DNA of 9,586 bases. Origin: Verrucomicrobiota bacterium (lineage in GTDB: Bacteria; Verrucomicrobiota; Verrucomicrobiia; Opitutales; Opitutaceae). Location of the stretch: assembly GCA_023443455.1 (NCBI GenBank), contig JAEZUE010000036.1, forward strand, positions 1-9,586, given 5' to 3'. The notes beneath the pieces are model-generated. The model was not told the origin of the DNA. It did not search any database and worked only from the letters and a program-made list of their open reading frames with translations. Position numbers and translations under genes: made by a program. This document shows positions 5,298 through 9,586 of the stretch, in pieces. Each line of letters starts with the position of its first letter. The stretch's first letter is position 1.

Positions 5298-6677
5298 TCA
5301 GGCTTTGGCTTCGCGCGCGGCCAGTGCAGCCAGCACGGCGCGTTCGACTTCGCGCAGCGGGAGATTGTTGGCCTCGGCAAGCCGCCGGAGGTCGTCGTAC
5401 TCGGGCTTCGATTTCAGGCGTCGGCCATCGAGCCAGGCGGTTTTCACGCGGACGTTGCCGAGCGAAGTGGCGACCTCCTCGAAAGTGCGCTCAAGCGCGA
5501 GCTTGCCGACTTCGCGGCGACGCAGGCCGAAGGTGGTTGTTTCGCGAAGGATCAGCTCCGCGAGCGCGGCCTCCTTTTCCGGCGCGCAGAGCACCGAGAG
5601 TGTCAGCGCCGGTCGCGACTTCTTCATCACGATCGGCGTGATCCACGCGTCGGAAGCGCCGGCAGCGAGCAGCGTCTCCAACACGTAGCCGGCGGTCTCG
5701 CCGGTCATGTCGTCGAGGTTGCACTCAAGGACGACGGCGGTCTCGCGCGGGACGTTGGCGCCTTCCCGCACCGGAGCCGCGGACGGTTTGGCGGTGCCGA
5801 GAAACACGCGGAGGAGGTTCGGGATCGGGCCGTCCTTGTGGCCGATGCCGTAGCCGATGCGCTCGATCGTGAAATCGGTCCGTTCGGTGAACTCGGTCGC
5901 GCTGGCGGCAAGAATGGCGGCCCCGGTGGGCGTCGTCGCTTCGAAAGGTACGGTGCCAAGCCGCGTGGGCATACCGCGCACCAGATCGGCCGTGGCCGGC
6001 GCGGGCACCGCGAGGCGGCCGTGCGCGCATTTCACGAAACCGCCGCCGAGCTCGACGGTGGAGACGAGCACGCGGTCGGGATTGAGCCACTCGATCGCAA
6101 TGGCCGCGGCCACGATGTCGACGATCGAATCGACCGCGCCGACCTCATGGAAGCCGACTTCGTCGACGGTGGTGTTGTGGATCTTGGCCTCGGCCTCCGC
6201 GAGGCGCCCGAAGATGGCGCGGGCGCGACGCTTCGTGCCGTCGGCGAGTGCGCTGCGCTCGATCATCGCGACGATGTCGCGGTGGTTGCGGTGCTCGTGC
6301 GGTTCATGGCCCGGCACGAGCGGTGGGTGAAGTTTGGCGACAGGCTTGTAGGCCAGGGCGTCGACCTGGCCTTCCGGCGACGAAGCCACCTCGGCGCGGT
6401 GGCCGACAAGGGCGGCGGAGCCAAGGACCGCAGGCAGGGACGCCTGCGCCACGGTCGAGCCGGCGAGCGGGTCGGGCTCGCCGTCGAGCAGCACATCGGC
6501 CCGGGTGCCGCCGATGCCTTTGCGGGCGTCGCGGGAAAACCGCAGCCGCCAACCGGGCAAACCGAGTTTCTTCAGCTCGGTTTCGAGATGCTCCGGTGGC
6601 ACGCCGAGGTCGACCATCGCCCCGAGGTGCATGTCGCCGGAGATGCCGGCGGAACAGTCGTAGTAGAGGGTTTTCAT
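5298..6677 (-). CDS. larC: LarC, nickel insertase of the nickel-pincer cofactor
   Basis: This 459-aa protein is the CTP-dependent cyclometallase that inserts nickel into the sulfurised precursor. It opens with YYDCSAGISGDM (5-16). HEHRNHRDIVAMIE (about 127-140) is the His-rich metal-associated segment, followed by FHEVGAVDSIVDIVAA (176-191) and TTPTGAAIL (248-256). ECNLDDMTGETAGYVLE (318-334) and MKKSRPA (351-357) belong to the C-terminal half. Both halves are in one frame, unlike L. plantarum larC1/larC2, which need a programmed frameshift. The ATG at 6677 lies 16 bp after the larE stop and begins the conserved sequence; the frame is open upstream but overlaps larE. Oddly, residues ~72-117 are a repeat-derived insert between the N-terminal domain and the His-rich segment (see 6341-6457). 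The core motifs are intact, so it is probably functional. Confidence 0.94.
   Translation of the reverse strand: MKTLYYDCSAGISGDMHLGAMVDLGVPPEHLETELKKLGLPGWRLRFSRDARKGIGGTRADVLLDGEPDPLAGSTVAQASLPAVLGSAALVGHRAEVASSPEGQVDALAYKPVAKLHPPLVPGHEPHEHRNHRDIVAMIERSALADGTKRRARAIFGRLAEAEAKIHNTTVDEVGFHEVGAVDSIVDIVAAAIAIEWLNPDRVLVSTVELGGGFVKCAHGRLAVPAPATADLVRGMPTRLGTVPFEATTPTGAAILAASATEFTERTDFTIERIGYGIGHKDGPIPNLLRVFLGTAKPSAAPVREGANVPRETAVVLECNLDDMTGETAGYVLETLLAAGASDAWITPIVMKKSRPALTLSVLCAPEKEAALAELILRETTTFGLRRREVGKLALERTFEEVATSLGNVRVKTAWLDGRRLKSKPEYDDLRRLAEANNLPLREVERAVLAALAAREAKA
6341..6457. repeat. Dispersed-repeat-like palindromic insert, in frame inside larC
   Basis: This ~117-bp stretch inside larC contains two perfect short palindromes: GCAGGC..GCCTGC (6430-6435 with 6442-6447) and GGCCAGG..CCTGGCC (6351-6357 with 6365-6371). 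It encodes the sequence around AQASLPAVLGSAALVGHR, which lacks conserved LarC residues and lies where the family usually has a short His-rich linker. The GCAGGCAGGGACGCCTGC wording is typical of repeats that I recall scattered in Opitutaceae genomes. A repeat translated within a protein is comparable to the Rickettsia palindromic elements. Boundaries are approximate and no second copy exists in this window. Confidence 0.55.
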
Positions 6678-6693
6678 GCCGGGCGCGACGGAC

Positions 6694-7554
6694 TCACGCA
6701 TGGGGTGCGGGTGCGGACTGCGCGGCGACGGTGGCGGCGGGCAGGGCGCGGTTGAGGCTGCCCATCTGGTAGCCCTCGAGCTCGAGGCACACGTAGCGGA
6801 AACCGGCCGCCTTGATCTCGCGGGAGAGGGTGTCGAGCAGCGCGGAATCGAAGAAACGGCTACGCTCGCCCGGCGCGACCTCGAGGCGGGCGATGTCGCC
6901 GTGGTGGCGCACGCGGCACTGGCGGAAGCCGTGGGCGCGCAACGCCTGTTCGGCGCGGTCGATGGCGCGCAGTTTTTCGAGCGTGATGCGTTCCCCATAG
7001 GGCACGCGCGAGCCGAGGCAGGCGGCGGCGGGCTTGTCCCAGGTGGGCAGGCCGAGTTCGCGGGAGAGCTCGCGGATGTCGGCCTTGCGCAGACCGGCGA
7101 CGCGCAGCGGACTGGTGACCTTCAGCTCGGAGAGCGCGGTGAGGCCGGGCCGATAGTCGCCCTCGTCATCGAGGTTGGATCCATCGACGACCGTCTCGAC
7201 GCCGTGCTGGCGGGCGACCTCGGCGATGCGGGCGAACTCGATCTTCTTGCAGTGGTAGCAGCGGTTGACCGGGTTGGCGGCGACCGGTTCGTCGAGCTCG
7301 GGGTCGTCGATGAACACGTGGCGGATGCCGGTGAGCGCGGCGACCTCGCGCGCGGTGGCGAGGTCGTCGCTCGGCATCATCGGGCCGGTGACGGTGATGG
7401 CGAGGGCGGCGTCGCCCACGGCGTCGCGTGCGGCGCGGCAGAGGAAACTGCTGTCGACCCCGCCCGAGAACGCCACGGCCACGCGGCCGTGCGAAGCGAG
7501 GATTGCGAGAAGGCGCTGGTACTTCTCCTCGAGAGTGGAAGGGGATGAACTCAC
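6694..7554 (-). CDS. larE: LarE, ATP-dependent sacrificial sulfur transferase
   Basis: This 286-aa PP-loop enzyme adenylates the biscarboxylated mononucleotide and adds sulfur, forming the two thiocarboxylates of the pincer cofactor. The PP-loop is AFSGGVDSSFL at 28-38, and VDGSNLDDEGDYRPGL (123-138) is another conserved nucleotide-site block. PAAACLGSRVPYGERIT (175-191) carries C179, equivalent to the sacrificial Cys176 of L. plantarum LarE. NRCYHCKK (97-104) adds C99 and C102, so three cysteines of the cluster-type pattern are present. That makes an Fe-S-dependent, non-sacrificial LarE possible. The start is a GTG at 7554; no ATG lies upstream in a sensible place, and the protein begins at the right distance from the PP-loop. 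It lies 100 bp after the MFS gene and 16 bp before larC, so larE-larC-larB is likely one operon. Confidence 0.94.
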   Translation of the reverse strand: MSSSPSTLEEKYQRLLAILASHGRVAVAFSGGVDSSFLCRAARDAVGDAALAITVTGPMMPSDDLATAREVAALTGIRHVFIDDPELDEPVAANPVNRCYHCKKIEFARIAEVARQHGVETVVDGSNLDDEGDYRPGLTALSELKVTSPLRVAGLRKADIRELSRELGLPTWDKPAAACLGSRVPYGERITLEKLRAIDRAEQALRAHGFRQCRVRHHGDIARLEVAPGERSRFFDSALLDTLSREIKAAGFRYVCLELEGYQMGSLNRALPAATVAAQSAPAPHA

Positions 7555-7654
7555 AACGGGGATGGTAGACCGCCTTTGTGCGCGGCGGTTGCGGGCGAGG
7601 CCAGTGGAAATGGCGCCGTACCGGCCCGCGGCGGGTGCCCGGCCTCCGGTATGG

Positions 7655-8920
7655 TCACGGCGCCGGGGCTGGCACGCGCGGCTGGCCGTGGCTGCGACGC
7701 AGCAGGAGCAGGTAGACGACGAAGGCCAGCCCGCCGGCCGTCATGAGCGTGGCCATGCCCAGCGCCAGGTGCAGCGCGGCGCCCCACAACAGCGGGGCGA
7801 CGAGGGCGGTGACCAGGGCGTTGCCGCCGCTCTGGGCGAAGGCTTGGCAGGAGGCGGCCAGACCGCGGCGTTCGGGGAAGAGGTCGAGCGCCATGAGCGT
7901 GAGGCAGGGCATCGAGAGCGAGGTGCCGATGCCGTAGAGCGCGAGCGGGAGCACGCTCCAGGGAAGCTCGGGAGCGTGCAGCGCGTGGAAGGCGACGTTC
8001 GCCAAGGCCGCCGTGGCCATGATGCCATAGGCGAGCGCCACGGTGCGGCGGCTGGTCAGTTTCCCGGCGAGGAAGCCGGAGAGGTTGGCGCCGAGGAAGA
8101 TGCCGGCGGTGACCGGCGCGAAGAGCCAGATGAACGCCGTCTCGCTGCGATGGAGCTGGCCGATGATGAACGCCGGCGCGGAGACGATGTAGGTGAACGT
8201 GGCCGAGAAGTTCAACGTGATGGCCAGCACAAGCGCGACGAACGGCGCGGAGCGCAGGCACTGCCAGTAGCCGCGGAGCAGCGGGCGCGGGTGCAGCGAC
8301 TGGCGCTTCTCCGCCGGCAAGGTCTCCGGCAGCGCGCGCAGGCACCACCACGCCAACCCCGCGGCGAACACCGCGAGGAAGGCGAAGACCGAGCGCCAGC
8401 CGAACCACACGTGCAACCAGCCGCCGATGACCGGGCCGATCGCCGGCGCCACCGCGAACATGATCGCCACCTGGCTCATCATGCGGCGCGCCTCCGCGCC
8501 GTCGAAGACATCGCGCACGATCGCCCGCCCGATGACCATGCCGGCGCCCGCGGTCATGCCTTGCAGCGCGCGGAAGAACATCAGCGAGCCGAGATCCCAC
8601 GCGCACATGCAGCCGACCGAGGCCGCCGCGAAACCGGCGAGCAGTGCGATCGTCGGTCGCCGCCGACCGAAGGCGTCGGCGATCGCGCCGTGCCAGAGCG
8701 TCATCACCGCAAACGGGATCATGTAGGCGGTGAGGCTCTGCTGGACCAGCACCGCGGAGACGCCGAACTGCCGGCCGATCTCCTGGAGCGAGGGCAGGTA
8801 GGTGTCGGTTGAGAACGGCCCGAGCGCGGCGAGCGCCGCGAGCAACAGCGCGAGCCCGCGGTGGTGGCGGGCCGAGGCGGCGGGCGGCGGAACTGGCGAC
8901 GAGGAGCCCAAGCCGGCCAT
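7655..8920 (-). CDS. MFS exporter, Bcr/CflA drug-resistance family
   Basis: This 421-aa inner-membrane protein has about twelve hydrophobic segments. The first, at about 21-37, ends in FSTDTYLPSL, a signature start of the Bcr/CflA family (H+-coupled export of small drugs or metabolites). Motif A is HGAIADAFGRRRP (77-89), motif B is RALQGMTAGAGMVIGRAIVRD (117-137), and motif C is APAIGPVIGGWL (158-169). Length is normal. Several in-frame ATGs exist; 8920 is preferred because it leaves a short ~20-residue cytoplasmic tail before the first helix. ATGs at 9004 and 9049 would add low-complexity Arg/Ala sequence and run into the divergent neighbour. The substrate cannot be told from sequence. It is on the same strand as larE with a 100-bp gap, but I see no functional reason to link it to the lar pathway. 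Confidence 0.9.
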   Translation of the reverse strand: MAGLGSSSPVPPPAASARHHRGLALLLAALAALGPFSTDTYLPSLQEIGRQFGVSAVLVQQSLTAYMIPFAVMTLWHGAIADAFGRRRPTIALLAGFAAASVGCMCAWDLGSLMFFRALQGMTAGAGMVIGRAIVRDVFDGAEARRMMSQVAIMFAVAPAIGPVIGGWLHVWFGWRSVFAFLAVFAAGLAWWCLRALPETLPAEKRQSLHPRPLLRGYWQCLRSAPFVALVLAITLNFSATFTYIVSAPAFIIGQLHRSETAFIWLFAPVTAGIFLGANLSGFLAGKLTSRRTVALAYGIMATAALANVAFHALHAPELPWSVLPLALYGIGTSLSMPCLTLMALDLFPERRGLAASCQAFAQSGGNALVTALVAPLLWGAALHLALGMATLMTAGGLAFVVYLLLLRRSHGQPRVPAPAP

Positions 8921-8949
8921 CTTCCGCCCCGAGGGACGGCGGCGCAAGC

Positions 8950-9438
8950 ATGCAGCCGCGGCCGACGCGGCCGGGGCTTGCGCCCGGTGGGTTTTCGCGC
9001 CCATTGCCCCACTCCGCCGTGCAACCCGTGCGCCCAGCGCATCGCGCAACCCGACTCCGCTTCGCCCGGATCTGCCTGCCGCTCGCGTGGCTGCTGGCGG
9101 CGGGCTTCCATCTGGACGCGCTCCAGCTCTACGCGTGGACGACGATGGCGCTGCGGTTCGCGAGGCACGAGAGCGTGGGCGCGGCGATCGTGACGACGCT
9201 CAAGCCCGGGAGCATGTGCTCCCTTTGCCACGCGGTGAAACAGGCCCGGGAGCAACGGCCGGAGTCTCCGGTCCTGCCGCCCGACGATGCGAAGCCGGCG
9301 ATCGTGTTTCTCGCCCTGCCGGGTGTGGTGTTGCCGGAGCCGCGGGGCGTGTTGTTCCAGGCCGGCGAGGCGGGGGAGACCGGAATCGGTCGGGCCCGTC
9401 CGCCGCTGCCGCCTCCGCGGCTGCGGGCCTGCGCGTGA
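8950..9438 (+). CDS. Small membrane-anchored protein with a CSLC motif, unknown function
   Basis: This 162-aa protein starts with a basic N-terminus (RLRFAR). One hydrophobic segment follows, roughly ICLPLAWLLAAGFHLDALQL (41-60), then YAWTTMALRFARHESVGAAI, TLKPGSMCSLCHAVK with the C90-x-x-C93 pair, and a Pro-rich C-terminus ending PPLPPPRLRACA. This order resembles short uncharacterised Verrucomicrobiota proteins with WT.M...ST and C.LC..V elements that I associate with metal-handling genes. That link is recollection only. The start is uncertain: ATG 8950 leaves 29 bp to the divergent MFS start, while GTG codons at 9019 or 9028 would place the hydrophobic segment near the N-terminus, as expected of a signal anchor. 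No ribosome binding site decides this. The cysteine pair and charged loop suggest a periplasmic or membrane-edge metal or redox role, unproven. Confidence 0.6.
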   Translation: MQPRPTRPGLAPGGFSRPLPHSAVQPVRPAHRATRLRFARICLPLAWLLAAGFHLDALQLYAWTTMALRFARHESVGAAIVTTLKPGSMCSLCHAVKQAREQRPESPVLPPDDAKPAIVFLALPGVVLPEPRGVLFQAGEAGETGIGRARPPLPPPRLRACA

Positions 9439-9450
9439 TCTGACCTGAAG

Positions 9451-9467
9451 CCCGCCGCTCCGGCGGG
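9451..9467 (+). terminator. GC-rich stem-loop after the CSLC gene
   Basis: CCCGCCG-CTC-CGGCGGG is a perfect 7-bp stem with a three-base loop, 12 bp after the stop codon at 9436-9438. It has no following T-run, so it could be a weak terminator, an RNA-stability element or a repeat. The remaining ~119 bp to the right edge are GC-rich and non-coding by eye, except for an ATG at 9582 that could begin the next gene. Confidence 0.35.
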
Positions 9468-9586
9468 ATCACCGCGCCGTGCCGCCCAACGAGGAGGCGC
9501 GTGCGCTCCACCCCTGGTGCGGACTTCCCCGCCTTCACCTGCCGTCCGCCGGTCGCGACCGCCGGGCCGGCCCTGCTGCCCATGAA

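Noticed and set aside
5187..6755. Long plus-strand frame opposite larC
   Set aside because: Antisense to larC, with no domain-like content. It also crosses the MITE-like element, as expected of a chance frame.
6678..6998. Upstream extension of LarC to an ATG at 6998
   Set aside because: It overlaps the C-terminal coding part of larE and adds an Arg/Ser-rich stretch. The conserved LarC start (MKTLYYDC) is at 6677.
7555..7654. Terminator or promoter between the MFS gene and larE
   Set aside because: Several GC-rich short palindromes such as GGCC repeats are present, but none forms a convincing stem followed by a T-run, and I cannot pick a promoter. The stretch holds no gene.
9582..9586. ATG at the right edge as the start of another gene
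   Set aside because: Only five bases remain, so no coding content can be read. It is mentioned as possible but not annotated.

Overview
This is a GC-rich bacterial chromosome segment (roughly 65% G+C by eye). Its gene content, a ParE-type topoisomerase of the kind common in Bacteroidota and Verrucomicrobiota, and several intergenic repeats of a style I associate with Opitutaceae, suggest a member of the Verrucomicrobiota. That assignment rests on recalled family resemblance, not on a search.

Layout from left to right. Positions 1-49 hold what may be the first codons of a gene leaving the left edge on the minus strand, possibly the topoisomerase A subunit. Positions 148-1995 (minus) encode a complete ParE/GyrB-type ATPase subunit. 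An intergenic stretch then holds a palindromic repeat (2136-2234). From about 2252 to 4400 there is an unusual accessory array on the plus strand, placed exactly at the 3' end of larB. It has two small cargo modules: hicB-hicA, and a 91-aa protein followed by an AbiEii-type nucleotidyltransferase. Both are bracketed by three direct copies of the last ~75 bp of larB. Next comes the nickel-pincer-cofactor cluster on the minus strand, transcribed larE, larC, larB. A Bcr/CflA-type MFS exporter lies upstream on the same strand. A divergent small membrane protein with a CxxC motif and a hairpin complete the window.

The lar genes form one pathway. LarB carboxylates and hydrolyses nicotinic acid adenine dinucleotide, LarE adds two sulfurs sacrificially, and LarC inserts nickel with CTP. 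The product is the nickel-pincer nucleotide used by LarA-family racemases and epimerases. No larA is present here. Two repeat insertions mark this operon: a MITE-like inverted repeat between larC and larB, and an in-frame repeat-derived segment inside LarC.

The best candidate for something undescribed is the larB-3' array. Two cargo modules are each flanked by larB-end repeats, and the repeats share a leader that is not in larB. The second module carries a hicA 3' remnant at its end, as if one cassette frame had exchanged its toxin-antitoxin cargo. The repeat farthest from larB is the most decayed. This pattern fits stepwise insertion at the larB 3' end by a recombinase supplied from elsewhere, or repeated duplication followed by cargo replacement. 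No recombinase is encoded in the window.
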